From Mycolicibacterium poriferae (GTDB lineage: Bacteria > Actinomycetota > Actinomycetes > Mycobacteriales > Mycobacteriaceae): a stretch of 64,000 nt of DNA. The stretch spans positions 62,001 through 126,000 of the forward strand of contig NZ_AP022570.1 in NCBI RefSeq assembly GCF_010728325.1, read 5' to 3'. Below, piece after piece: positions 35,461 through 44,833 of this stretch. Below the pieces are notes generated by a model that did not search any database, was not told where the DNA came from, and saw only the letters and a list, made by a program, of their open reading frames with translations. Made by a program: the position numbers and the translations under genes. Every line of letters begins with the position of its first letter. Positions within the stretch are counted from its first letter, which is position 1.

Positions 35461-36939
35461 GTGGGTGAGGAACTCAAGCACACCAGCTTCGGACCGGGGC
35501 ACCGGCGCGACTACCGGCGCAAGGTTCAGCTGTGCCTCGACGTCTTCGAGACGATGCTCGCCAAGTCCAGCTTCGACTTCGAGAAGCCGCTGACCGGCAT
35601 GGAGATCGAATGCAACCTGGTCGACGCGGAGTATCAGCCGGCAATGAGCAACTCCGAGGTGCTGGCCGCGATCGCCGATCCGGCCTATCAGACCGAATTG
35701 GGCGCCTACAACATCGAATTCAACGTGCCGCCGCGCCGGCTGCCCGGGCGGGCGGCGTTGGACCTGGAAGCCGACGTGCGGGCCAGCCTCAACGCCGCCG
35801 AGGCCAAGGCCAGCACGGACGGCGCGCACATCGTGATGATCGGGATCCTGCCGACGTTGATGCCCGAACACCTCACCGGCAGCTGGATGAGCGAGTCGGT
35901 GCGCTATCAGGCGCTCAACGACTCGATCTTCACCGCGCGCGGCGAGGACATCATGATCGACATCGCGGGCCCGGAGCGGCTCAGCCTGCAGACCGCCTCG
36001 ATCGCCCCCGAATCAGCCTGCACCAGCATGCAATTGCACCTGCAGGTCTCACCCGCCGACTTCGCCGACAACTGGAACGCCGCGCAGGTGCTGGCCGGGC
36101 CCCAACTGGCGCTGGGGGCCAACTCGCCGTTCTTCTTCGGTCACCACCTGTGGGCCGAGACCCGGATCGAGCTGTTCGCCCAGGCCACCGACACCCGACC
36201 CGATGAGCTCAAGACCCAGGGGGTGCGCCCCCGGGTGTGGTTCGGTGAACGCTGGATCACGTCGATCTTCGATCTGTTCGAAGAGAACGTGCGCTACTTC
36301 CCGTCGCTGCTGCCGGAGATGTCCGACGAGGACCCGGTGGCCGAACTGGCCGACGGGCGCACCCCCAAGCTCTCGGAGTTGCGTCTGCACAACGGCACCA
36401 TCTACCGGTGGAACCGTCCGGTCTACGACGTCGTCGAGGGCAGGCCGCATCTGCGGGTGGAGAACCGCGTCCTACCGGCCGGGCCGACCGTGTTGGACAT
36501 GATGGCCAACTCGGCGTTCTACTACGGGGCGCTGCGCGCGCTGTCCGAAGAGGATCGGCCGTTGTGGACGAAGATGAGTTTTGCTGCGGCTCATGCCAAT
36601 TTCCTGGAGGCGGCTCAGAACGGCATGCAGGCGCGACTGTACTGGCCCGAGCTCGGCGAGGTGACTCCCGACGAGCTGGTGCTGCGTCAGTTGCTCCCGC
36701 TGGCCGATGAGGGGCTGCGCAGGTGGGAGGTGGCCGCCGAGGTCCGCGACCGCTACCTCGGCGTCATCGAGGGTCGCGCGAAGTCCGGCCGCAACGGCGC
36801 AGCCTGGCAGTCCATGACGGTCGAAGCGCTGCAGGGCCGCGGGCTCAGCCGGCCCGACGCGCTGGCCGAGATGCTGCGGCTGTACTGCCAGGGCATGCAC
36901 AGCAACGAGCCGGTGCACACCTGGGAGGTGCCGGCGTAG
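35461..36939 (+). CDS. Glutamate-cysteine ligase-family protein (GCS2-like)
   Basis: The protein has 492 residues, GTG start. ATP-grasp-like glutamine-synthetase-fold ligase: GMEIECNLVDAEYQPAMSN is the acidic metal-binding strand, YNIEFNVPPRRL matches the second, and ACTSMQLHLQVSP and NSPFFFGHHLWAETR follow. The genome also has egtA at 51556, so this would be a second gamma-glutamyl ligase-type enzyme. Mycobacteria do not make glutathione, so the real amine acceptor is open. A methyltransferase gene follows by 9 bp. Confidence 0.8.
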   Translation: MGEELKHTSFGPGHRRDYRRKVQLCLDVFETMLAKSSFDFEKPLTGMEIECNLVDAEYQPAMSNSEVLAAIADPAYQTELGAYNIEFNVPPRRLPGRAALDLEADVRASLNAAEAKASTDGAHIVMIGILPTLMPEHLTGSWMSESVRYQALNDSIFTARGEDIMIDIAGPERLSLQTASIAPESACTSMQLHLQVSPADFADNWNAAQVLAGPQLALGANSPFFFGHHLWAETRIELFAQATDTRPDELKTQGVRPRVWFGERWITSIFDLFEENVRYFPSLLPEMSDEDPVAELADGRTPKLSELRLHNGTIYRWNRPVYDVVEGRPHLRVENRVLPAGPTVLDMMANSAFYYGALRALSEEDRPLWTKMSFAAAHANFLEAAQNGMQARLYWPELGEVTPDELVLRQLLPLADEGLRRWEVAAEVRDRYLGVIEGRAKSGRNGAAWQSMTVEALQGRGLSRPDALAEMLRLYCQGMHSNEPVHTWEVPA

Positions 36940-37632
<693 letters not shown>

Positions 37633-37635
37633 CCG

Positions 37636-38808
37636 TCAGGCGCCGAGGTCGCGGCGGAAGCCGTCGGGAACGACGAGGTCCGCGGCACTGAGCTCGTCGA
37701 TCGACGACAGCCCCAGGCCCAGCAGCGCGGAATCGATTCCACCGCGCAGGATGTCGAGCACGTTCTCCACGCCGCTCTGGCCACCGGCGGCCAGTCCCCA
37801 CAGATAGGCGCGGCCGATCATGACCGCTCGCGCGCCCAGCGCGACCGCCTTGACGACGTCGCTGCCGCGTCGGATCCCGCCGTCGAGGACGATCTCGATC
37901 TCATCACCGACCGCGTCGGCGATCGCCGGCAATGCCCTGATGGGTGCCGGTGTGCCGTCGAGGTTGTTGCCGCCGTGATTGGAGACCGAGATGGCGCTGA
38001 CCCCGGCGTCGACGGCGCGCTTGGCGTCGTCGACACGCATCACGCCCTTGAGCATGAACGGTCCGCCCCACTGCTCCCGCAGCCACCCGATGTCCTCCCA
38101 GGTCGGCAGCGGAGTCTGCATCCACTCGCCGTAGGCTCCGAAGAACGTCGGCGCCTCACCCCCGTCGGCCAGGTTGGGGGCGGTCAGGTCGGGAACCTTT
38201 CCAGCCCTGGCGAAGTCGACGAGCCAGCGAGGCCGGCGCAGGCCCTCGGGCGCGAAGCGCAGCATCGCCCGCAGATCCATCTTCTCCGGGATCGCCGGGC
38301 TGCCCCAGTCCCGTCCGCTGGAGAACGACCAGTCCGTGGTGATGATCAGACCCACCGCTCCGGCCCGCCGAGCCCGTTCCATCCGAGCGAGCAGCCGATC
38401 CCGGCCGCCGGTCCAGTACATCTGGAAGAAGGTCTGCGGGTTCGCCGCCGCGACCTCCTCGACGGACTTGCTGGCGAACGAGGACAGACCGATGGCGGTG
38501 CCGCGTGCCGCAGCCGCGCGTGCCACCGCCACTTCACCGTCCGGGTGCACGGCCTGTACCCCTGTGGGCGACATGAGGACGGGCATCGACAGTGACTGGC
38601 CCATGACTGTGGTCGCCATATCGCGCTTGGCGGACAGGCCCGCGACGTGTGGGGCGAAGCCCAGTTCGCTGAACGCCGAGAGGTTGTCACCGACCGTGAC
38701 ACCTTTCTCCGACCCGGCCACCAGAGCGCTGTAGACACTGGGCGGCAACCGCTTCTGGGCACGCCGCTGGGCTTCGGCGACGGTTTCGAACCAACCGGTG
38801 GCAGCCAT
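37636..38808 (-). CDS. mftD: Pre-mycofactocin synthase paralogue MftD (FMN-dependent)
   Basis: The protein has 390 residues from ATG 38808. The lead WFETVAEAQRRAQKRLPPSV is very like the opening of M. tuberculosis MftD (Rv0694) as I remember it. FMN/active-site segments are SPTGVQAVHPDGEVAVARAA, FFQMYWTGGRD, LKGVMRVDDAKRA and SNHGGNNLDGTPA. MftD oxidatively deaminates the cyclised Val-Tyr dipeptide to give premycofactocin, the redox-active core. The gene starts one base after the mftA stop. The usual mftB, mftC, mftE and mftF are absent from this window. Confidence 0.9.
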   Translation of the reverse strand: MAATGWFETVAEAQRRAQKRLPPSVYSALVAGSEKGVTVGDNLSAFSELGFAPHVAGLSAKRDMATTVMGQSLSMPVLMSPTGVQAVHPDGEVAVARAAAARGTAIGLSSFASKSVEEVAAANPQTFFQMYWTGGRDRLLARMERARRAGAVGLIITTDWSFSSGRDWGSPAIPEKMDLRAMLRFAPEGLRRPRWLVDFARAGKVPDLTAPNLADGGEAPTFFGAYGEWMQTPLPTWEDIGWLREQWGGPFMLKGVMRVDDAKRAVDAGVSAISVSNHGGNNLDGTPAPIRALPAIADAVGDEIEIVLDGGIRRGSDVVKAVALGARAVMIGRAYLWGLAAGGQSGVENVLDILRGGIDSALLGLGLSSIDELSAADLVVPDGFRRDLGA

Positions 38809-38809
38809 C

Positions 38810-38905
38810 TCAGTAGACCCCGCACATTCCGTCGATCGACACTTCCTCGACCAGGGTCTCGGTGACGATCTCGGCGTCCGGCTCTTCGTTGTCGACGTGC
38901 TCCAT
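38810..38905 (-). CDS. mftA: Mycofactocin precursor peptide MftA
   Basis: A 31-residue peptide from ATG 38905 with ribosome site GGAAGGAGCC. It has an acidic leader ([20 protein letters not shown]) and the diagnostic ending [11 protein letters not shown], whose last Val-Tyr is decarboxylated and cyclised by MftC and released by MftE. It is too short for automatic gene callers and could easily be missed. It is directly followed by mftD on the same strand and divergent from mftM with a 157-bp spacer. Confidence 0.95.
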   Translation of the reverse strand: MEHVDNEEPDAEIVTETLVEEVSIDGMCGVY

Positions 38906-38973
38906 GGCGGCTCCTTCCCGACGTGGTGTGCCTCGACGTTATGGCACCCGGTGCCCACGGGGCACTCGCCAAC

Positions 38974-38990
38974 CGGGCAGGACCTGCCCG
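38974..38990. promoter_or_regulatory. 17-bp perfect dyad CGGGCAGG-A-CCTGCCCG between mftA and mftM
   Basis: Eight-base arms with a one-base centre, in the divergent mftA/mftM promoter, 69 bp from the mftA start and 73 bp from the mftM start. Immediately after it CCTGCCCG-CC-CGGACGGG makes a second, imperfect dyad. The half-site CGGGCAGG also appears in the mno promoter (47469-47476). The operon's own LuxR-type regulator is the natural candidate to bind. Confidence 0.55.
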
Positions 38991-39062
38991 CCCGGACGGG
39001 CTGAACGTTTCGCCCGTTCGGAGCGCGCGCGTCCAGGTCATCGGTCAATAGCGTTGGGGACT

Positions 39063-39938
39063 ATGACGACCGCGCTGCTCGACCCGCTCGCCCCCAGCGA
39101 GGACGGCGTGTGGAGCTGCGCCGGTGTCCAGGTGCGGCGCCGCCGGAATCCTCATCACCGGCACGCCGCCCAGACTGCCACGTGCACAACGCGGTTCTGC
39201 GTGCAACGCTACGGGGAGGTTCTGCTCGTCGACCACGACCTGACCCCCGACGAGCTGTCCGACGATCTGGCCGTCTTGTTGGCCGACGAACTGGTCGACA
39301 GCGGCGCGGTGCGGGGGCAGGCCGAGTTCGAGTTGGTCTTCACCGGTGTCGTGCGCTCGACAGTCGTTGGGGGACTTGCCTCGTGGGCGCGGTTCTACCG
39401 CAACTCCGTCGCGCGCCTCGAGGAGGGTACCGCCGCGTTCGCGCCGATCCATGCCTTCGCCGCGGGCCAGGTGCGGGGCAGGCAGGTGGTCGACCTCGGT
39501 TCGTGTTTCGGCTTCTTCCCGTTACGGCTCACACAGCAGGGATTCGACGTGCTGGCCACCGATCTCAGCGCGCCGGTGATGCGCCTGCTGGCCGAGATGA
39601 GTACCGAGATGCGACGGCCTCTGCACACGCTGGTGTGTGACGCCGCCGATGTCCCGCTGCCCGACGGGTGCGCCGACACCGTCACCGTGCTGCATCTGAT
39701 CGAGCATCTGCCCACCACGTCGATCACCGCGGTGCTGGACGAGGCGGTGCGACTCGCCCGCCGCCGCGTGATCGTCGCCGTCCCCTACGAAGCCGAGCCG
39801 CGCGCCTGTTACGGCCATGTGCAGCGGTTCGATCCGGCTGCGTTGCATGCTCTCGCGACGGCCACCTGCTCGGCGCATCCGGGGTTGACGGCGCGTGTCC
39901 ACGATCATCACGGCGGCTGGCTGATCCTGGATCGCTAG
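39063..39938 (+). CDS. mftM: Mycofactocin oligosaccharide methyltransferase MftM
   Basis: The protein has 291 residues from ATG 39063. An N-terminal part (about 1-110) has TTRFCVQRYGEVLLVDHDLT. The SAM domain has VVDLGSCFGFFPLRLTQQGF and ATDLSAPVM, then VTVLHLIEHLPTTS. The pattern and the position beside the mno operon match MftM, which methylates a glucose of the glycosylated cofactor. It is convergent with the response-regulator gene, overlapping it by 4 bp. Confidence 0.82.
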   Translation: MTTALLDPLAPSEDGVWSCAGVQVRRRRNPHHRHAAQTATCTTRFCVQRYGEVLLVDHDLTPDELSDDLAVLLADELVDSGAVRGQAEFELVFTGVVRSTVVGGLASWARFYRNSVARLEEGTAAFAPIHAFAAGQVRGRQVVDLGSCFGFFPLRLTQQGFDVLATDLSAPVMRLLAEMSTEMRRPLHTLVCDAADVPLPDGCADTVTVLHLIEHLPTTSITAVLDEAVRLARRRVIVAVPYEAEPRACYGHVQRFDPAALHALATATCSAHPGLTARVHDHHGGWLILDR

Positions 39939-40573
39939 ATCAGGCCGCGCTTGCTGGCCGCATACACCGCCTCAGCCCGGCGGCTGACCTCGAGCTTGCG
40001 CATGATGTTGCTGACGTGGAACTTGGCGGTGGTCGCCGAGATGTAGAGCTTCTCGCCGATCTTGTTGTTGGACAAGCCCGCCGCGAGTAGACGCAACACC
40101 TCCAGCTCGCGGTCGGTGAGCTGCTGGCGCGCCTCGGCGCGACCGGACATCGAGCGCACCACGGCTGCGGCACTGCGTGAGTCGAACGCACTGTCGCCCG
40201 CCGAGATCGCGCGGATGGCCCGGACCAGTTCGGTGGTGTCGACGTCCTTGACGACGTAGCCGCGTGCGCCGGCGTGCACCGCCCGCACGACGAGGTCCTC
40301 GTCGAGGAAGGTGGTGAGCACCAGTAGTCCCAGGTCGGGGTAGGCAGCGGAAAGCTTGGCGCACAACGTCAGCCCCTCGAACTCCGAGCCGGCCGACAGC
40401 TTGAGGTCGAGAAGCACGACGTCTGGAGCGGTGGACCGCACCACCGCTTCGGCTTCCGCCTCGGAGGCGGCCTCGCCGACGACGACCAGATCGTCGGCGC
40501 GTTCCAGGACCGAGCGCAACCCCTGACGAAGGATCGCGTGGTCGTCGACGAGCACCAGCCGAATCTCACTCAT
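39935..40573 (-). CDS. mnoR: NarL/LuxR-type response regulator (MnoR-like)
   Basis: The protein has 212 residues. In the receiver domain the phosphoacceptor Asp lies in DVVLLDLKLSAG near residue 55, switch Thr in LLVLTTF and Lys in YVVKDVD. A LuxR helix-turn-helix ends the protein (LTDRELEVLRLLAAGLSNNK and TAKFHVSNIMRKL). It overlaps the sensor kinase by 4 bp. It is the last gene of the mno operon and likely activates mno and perhaps mftA/mftM. The name follows the M. smegmatis system as I recall it. Confidence 0.88.
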   Translation of the reverse strand: MSEIRLVLVDDHAILRQGLRSVLERADDLVVVGEAASEAEAEAVVRSTAPDVVLLDLKLSAGSEFEGLTLCAKLSAAYPDLGLLVLTTFLDEDLVVRAVHAGARGYVVKDVDTTELVRAIRAISAGDSAFDSRSAAAVVRSMSGRAEARQQLTDRELEVLRLLAAGLSNNKIGEKLYISATTAKFHVSNIMRKLEVSRRAEAVYAASKRGLI

Positions 40574-41913
40574 GGGTGGCGGCTTTCTTCTGGATCCGGC
40601 TGCGGATAGGGGATGCGGGCCACCACCCGGACACCGCCGATGCGGGCGCGGTGGACCTCGAATGTGCCGCCGTGCTCGCCGGCGCGGGCACGCATGTTGG
40701 CCAGGCCGCGGTGCCGGCCGTCGACGTCGGTCGCCTCGGCCAGCTGCAGGATCAACCGCATCTTGGCCGGGTCGCCGGTACCGTCGTCGGCGATCGCCAG
40801 GCTGACGCCGAGGTCACTGTAGGTCAGGCGCAGCTGGGCTCGGGTGGCGTTGCCGTGCATGGCGGTGTTGAACAGTGCCTCCCCGGCGATGCGCAGCAGC
40901 GCGTGTTCGACCTCACCGGGCAGTTCGACGCGCGGACCCACGACCCGCAGGCTCACCCGCAGATCTTCGGGCATGTGCACGGTGGCCAGCTGGGCCAGCA
41001 TCTCGGCCAGGCTGGACCGGTGGGCGTCGTCGCCGGGCTGGTTGAGCGCGTAGATCGCCGAGCGCAGCTGCTCGCTCGCCGAGCGGGTCAGGTCCTTGGC
41101 CAGGTCGAGCCGCTCCCCCAGATCCTCCCGGCCGGTGAGTCCGTCGATCTCACTGCGGCACACCTGGATCTGCATTCCTGCCGACAGCACGGTCTGCGCG
41201 ACGCTGTCGTGCAGCTCGCGCGCGATGCGGTGACGTTCGGAGTCGAGCACCTGATGGCGTTGGGCGGCACCGAGTTCCCGCTGGGTCGCCAGCAGCTCGG
41301 CGTTGCGCGCCTCGGACTGCGCCAGCAGTGCCAGCGACTTGGTGAACAGCGCCGAGTTCTGCAACGCCACCGCGGTCTGCCCGGCCAGGATGCGCATCAC
41401 CACCGCGTCGGTCTCGTCGAGGGTGCGGCGCGTGGGCGTCCACGCCGCGAACGCGCCGATCACGTCTCCGTCGAGCTCGATGGGCACGTGGGCGTGCCGG
41501 CTCTCGATGACCGGCGAGCGGAACTGCGCGAGTTGCCCGCGCAAGATGTCGTTGAGCCGGTTGAGCACCGCGTCGGGCAGGTGAGGACCGGGGTCGCGGG
41601 CTTCGGAGAGCCCTTCGAAGGCGTACACCACCCCGTCCGAGTCGACGATGAGGTGCCGGACACTGGCCTCGGGCAGCGCGCCGTCGGCCAGGGCGAGCAG
41701 CACCCACTCCGCGTCGAGGTGGGCGCGGGCCGCCTCGGCGACCGCGCGCACCAGGTTCTCCGGCCCTTCGGTGGTCCGCACCAGCGCGCGCGAGATGGTG
41801 TCCAGCGCCGTCACCGTGCGGTGCAGACGCTGAGCCGTGACCCGCAATTCGGGATAGAAGCTGCCCTTGCCCGACCGTAGCCCGGTCAGCCGCGCCAGAT
41901 CGGGGGCGGTCAC
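40570..41913 (-). CDS. mnoS: GAF-containing sensor histidine kinase (MnoS-like)
   Basis: The protein has 447 residues, no membrane segment seen, so a soluble sensor. A GAF-like domain spans about 40-190. The dimerisation helix with the phospho-His is RHRIARELHDSVAQTVLSAG near 240. The ATP domain includes LLRIAGEALFNTAMHG (N box) and LAIADDGTGDP, with GLANMRARAGEHGG (G2). HisKA_3 kinases pair with NarL-type regulators, here the next gene. The signal may be an alcohol, aldehyde or redox state of the cofactor pool. Confidence 0.88.
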   Translation of the reverse strand: MTAPDLARLTGLRSGKGSFYPELRVTAQRLHRTVTALDTISRALVRTTEGPENLVRAVAEAARAHLDAEWVLLALADGALPEASVRHLIVDSDGVVYAFEGLSEARDPGPHLPDAVLNRLNDILRGQLAQFRSPVIESRHAHVPIELDGDVIGAFAAWTPTRRTLDETDAVVMRILAGQTAVALQNSALFTKSLALLAQSEARNAELLATQRELGAAQRHQVLDSERHRIARELHDSVAQTVLSAGMQIQVCRSEIDGLTGREDLGERLDLAKDLTRSASEQLRSAIYALNQPGDDAHRSSLAEMLAQLATVHMPEDLRVSLRVVGPRVELPGEVEHALLRIAGEALFNTAMHGNATRAQLRLTYSDLGVSLAIADDGTGDPAKMRLILQLAEATDVDGRHRGLANMRARAGEHGGTFEVHRARIGGVRVVARIPYPQPDPEESRHP

Positions 41914-41932
41914 GGGGCCGCCCCGGCGGGCG

Positions 41933-43174
41933 TCACATCGCCGCCTGGAACAGCGCGCGCATCTGCTCTTCGTCGGCGGGGCGCGGATTGGTGCTCATGC
42001 AGGCGTCCTGCAACGCGGAGCGGGCCAGCCGCGGCAGGTCTTCGTGACGCACCCCGAGCGCGGCGAGCCCCCGCGGCACCCCGACGTCGCGGGCCAGCCG
42101 ATCGATGCGGTCGGCGAGCGCCAACGCGGCCTCGGCCGCCGGGGACCGCGGATCGGCCACCCCGAGGCAGGTGGCGATGACGGCGTAGGGCTGCGGGTCG
42201 GCTTCGGCGTTGAACCGCACCACGTGCGGCAGCAACACCCCGTTGATCACCCCGTGCGGCAGGTCTAGCAGGCCCCCGACCTGGTGACTCATCGCGTGCG
42301 CGGCGCCGAGGATCGCGTTGGTGAACGCCAGCCCGGCTTCGAGGGCAGCCTGGGCCATCAGCACGCGTGCCGACATCTCGGCGGGCCGCTCCATGGTGCA
42401 GACCAGGTTGTCGGTCACCATCTGCACGGCCCGCAGCGCATGGTGGTCGGTCAGCTGGTTGTGGCCCAGCGACACGAACGCCTCGATGCCGTGCGTGAGG
42501 GCGTCCAGACCGGTGGCCGCGTTGAGCCAATCCGGCATCGTGGTCAGCAGACGAGGGTCGATGACGGTGGTGTCGGGCACCAGCGCGCGGCCCAGGATCG
42601 TGATCTTGGTGTTGCGGGTGGTGTCGGTGACGATGCAGAACTGCGACACGTCGGCCCCGGTCCCCGACGTCGAGGGGACCACCACCAGCGGCGGGATGGG
42701 CACCTGCGCCTTGTCGACGCCCTCGTAGTCGAGGATGTCGCCACCGTTGGCGGCCAGGATGGCAATTCCCTTGGCGGCGTCGATGACCGATCCGCCGCCG
42801 ACGGCCACGAGCACGTCGCAGCCCTGCTCGGCGTAACGCTGATAGCCGGCGGCGATCTCGTGATCTTTCGGGTTGGGCGTGAGGTCGTTCCAGACGACCG
42901 CCCGCACACCCTGCTCACGCAGATGCGCGACCATCTCGTCGACCCAGCCCGCCGCGATCAGCCCGGGGTCGGTCACCAGCATGGGACGCAGCGCACCGAG
43001 GCGCAGCGCGGCATGCGCGGCCTCGGCCATCGAGTCGACGCCGAACACGATCTCCGGCGCGTGGAACTTCAGCAGCCGCGGAGCGACCGCCGCGTGGGCC
43101 CGATCGGTTTCGGCCGTCAGCGTCGGGTAACGCGTGTCTGCCGAGGTGGGTCCTCTCATGTCCAGCTTCGCCAC
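41933..43174 (-). CDS. Iron-type (group III) alcohol dehydrogenase
   Basis: The protein has 413 residues from GTG 43174 (ATG 43159 also possible). GGGSVIDAAKG binds nucleotide, PSTSGTGADVSQF follows. Metal ligands lie in the DALTHGIEAF, AHAMSHQVGG and LPHG strands. It belongs to the same family as the mno-type enzyme but is clearly divergent. It probably handles a diol or long-chain alcohol, or works in the same pathway on a second step. It lies 116 bp after the VWA gene. Confidence 0.88.
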   Translation of the reverse strand: MAKLDMRGPTSADTRYPTLTAETDRAHAAVAPRLLKFHAPEIVFGVDSMAEAAHAALRLGALRPMLVTDPGLIAAGWVDEMVAHLREQGVRAVVWNDLTPNPKDHEIAAGYQRYAEQGCDVLVAVGGGSVIDAAKGIAILAANGGDILDYEGVDKAQVPIPPLVVVPSTSGTGADVSQFCIVTDTTRNTKITILGRALVPDTTVIDPRLLTTMPDWLNAATGLDALTHGIEAFVSLGHNQLTDHHALRAVQMVTDNLVCTMERPAEMSARVLMAQAALEAGLAFTNAILGAAHAMSHQVGGLLDLPHGVINGVLLPHVVRFNAEADPQPYAVIATCLGVADPRSPAAEAALALADRIDRLARDVGVPRGLAALGVRHEDLPRLARSALQDACMSTNPRPADEEQMRALFQAAM

Positions 43175-43290
43175 GGTCTCGCCTCGTCCTGCCCGTCCCG
43201 GACGCACCGAATGTGACCCGGGCAACATTGCATGCTCCAGGGTACGACCCGGTCTGGTCGCCTCGACGCGGTTCGTGGCGTGCGCCTTCC

Positions 43291-44814
43291 TCACCGCCCG
43301 ACCGCCTCGGCCGCGAAGTCGTGCGCCGCGCGCTCGAGACCGGTCAGGTCGGCCACCACGCGCACCCGGTCGCAGTATTCGGCGTACGCCGGCAGATCGC
43401 AGCTGCCCAGGCCCCACGAGTATCGCGGTTCGGGGGTCAGCCAGACGGTTTCGCGGGCGCGGCGGGTGATCTCCTCGAACGCCGCCAGGTTCGGGTCCTT
43501 GGCGTTGTTACGGCCGTCGCCGAGCACCAACACGGTCGTGCGGCGGGTCACCGCCGAGGAGTGTTCGGCCAAAAAGTCCCCGAACACGGCGCCGTAGTCG
43601 GAATTGGCCGCCACATCGACGACGTCACCTCCGAAGATCAACCCCAGCGCCCGCTCGCCGGCATGGTCGCGAAACAGCTCGGTGGTCTCGGCGATCTCGT
43701 CGACGAACGCGAACGAGCGCACCTGGGTGAACAGGTCCTGCAGCCCGTGCACCAGGCTCAGCGTGAACCGCGAGGTCGCGCGCACCGACAGGCTGACGTC
43801 GGCGAGGACCACCAGCCGGGGCCGGTCCTCGGCGCGCCGGGTGGTGACCGGGACGAACGGCACGCCGTCGAAGCGCATGTTGCGCCGCATGGTCCGGCCG
43901 GAGTCGACCCTGCCTGCAGCGGTGACGCGGTGCCGGTGGGTCAGGGCACCGTGCAGCGTGCGCGCCAACCTGCGCAGTGAGTCCTCCAGATCCGCGCGTT
44001 CGCGCTCGGCGATACGGTCGACGGTTGCCTCCCGGCGCTCGGTCGTCTCGACGATCCTGGTCTCCAGCTCGAGCAGCGCCTCGAGGTGACGTTTGAGGGC
44101 CTGCGGCAGGTTCTCCAGCACCCCGGCCAGCCGGGCCCGCACCGCGGCGGCGTCGGTTTCGTCGCCGGACGCGTCGTCGAGTTGGCCGTCCAGCCAGCCC
44201 AACAGCACCTCCTGTTCGGCGATGGACAGCTCCGCGTCGACCGGGGTCCCGCTCGCCGTGGCCAGGCTGCCGGCGGTGCCTGCGCCGCGCAGCCGCTCGG
44301 TGCTGAGCTGCATGCGGTAGGACTCGTCGTTGCCGGTGCGACTGTCCTTGGAGAAGGCGATCTCGTCGGTCAGCGCAGCCAGGTCGATCTTGTTGGCCTC
44401 CTGATGCAGGTTGTAGCGCTGGGCCAGGTCCTCCTGCTTGAAGTAGTCCCGGATACTGGCAGGCTTGCCGTGTTCGTGGCCGGGTTGCGGTGTCTCGCTG
44501 GGCTCTTCGGAGAGCGTGAACGACTCCAGGTCCCCGGTGTCGGCGAGATCGTCGTGAGCATGGGAGTGACCGTGCCCCTGGTCATCCGGGCCGACACGCA
44601 CCAACGAGAAGAACGCGTCGAAGATCTCGTCGAACACGGCCTCGTCGCGATGGTCCTTCACCAGCGCCACACGTAGCGCGGTGCGCAGCACCGTCCGCGA
44701 CGACAGCACCCCGGGCTCGGCGGCGCAGCGCATCGCATCCAGCGCTTCAGGGATGGACACCCGCACTCCGGCCAGCCGCAGCAGCCGGATGAATCGGTGC
44801 AGGGTCGCCTCCAT
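43291..44814 (-). CDS. CoxE-like VWA-domain protein
   Basis: The protein has 507 residues from ATG 44814. A helical N-terminus (VRVSIPEALDAMRCAAEPGV) leads to a His/Asp-rich insertion (GHGHSHAHDD near 85). A long charged coil spans about 200-310. The C-terminal CoxE/VWA domain contains RLVVLADVSLSVRATSRF (MIDAS DxSxS) and LVLGDGRNNAKDPN. The CoxE-CoxD type pairing of VWA protein and MoxR ATPase is preserved with the adjacent gene. They probably load metal into, or activate, one of the dehydrogenases. Confidence 0.88.
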   Translation of the reverse strand: MEATLHRFIRLLRLAGVRVSIPEALDAMRCAAEPGVLSSRTVLRTALRVALVKDHRDEAVFDEIFDAFFSLVRVGPDDQGHGHSHAHDDLADTGDLESFTLSEEPSETPQPGHEHGKPASIRDYFKQEDLAQRYNLHQEANKIDLAALTDEIAFSKDSRTGNDESYRMQLSTERLRGAGTAGSLATASGTPVDAELSIAEQEVLLGWLDGQLDDASGDETDAAAVRARLAGVLENLPQALKRHLEALLELETRIVETTERREATVDRIAERERADLEDSLRRLARTLHGALTHRHRVTAAGRVDSGRTMRRNMRFDGVPFVPVTTRRAEDRPRLVVLADVSLSVRATSRFTLSLVHGLQDLFTQVRSFAFVDEIAETTELFRDHAGERALGLIFGGDVVDVAANSDYGAVFGDFLAEHSSAVTRRTTVLVLGDGRNNAKDPNLAAFEEITRRARETVWLTPEPRYSWGLGSCDLPAYAEYCDRVRVVADLTGLERAAHDFAAEAVGR

Positions 44815-44833
44815 CGCTACGGGGTCCGCATCG

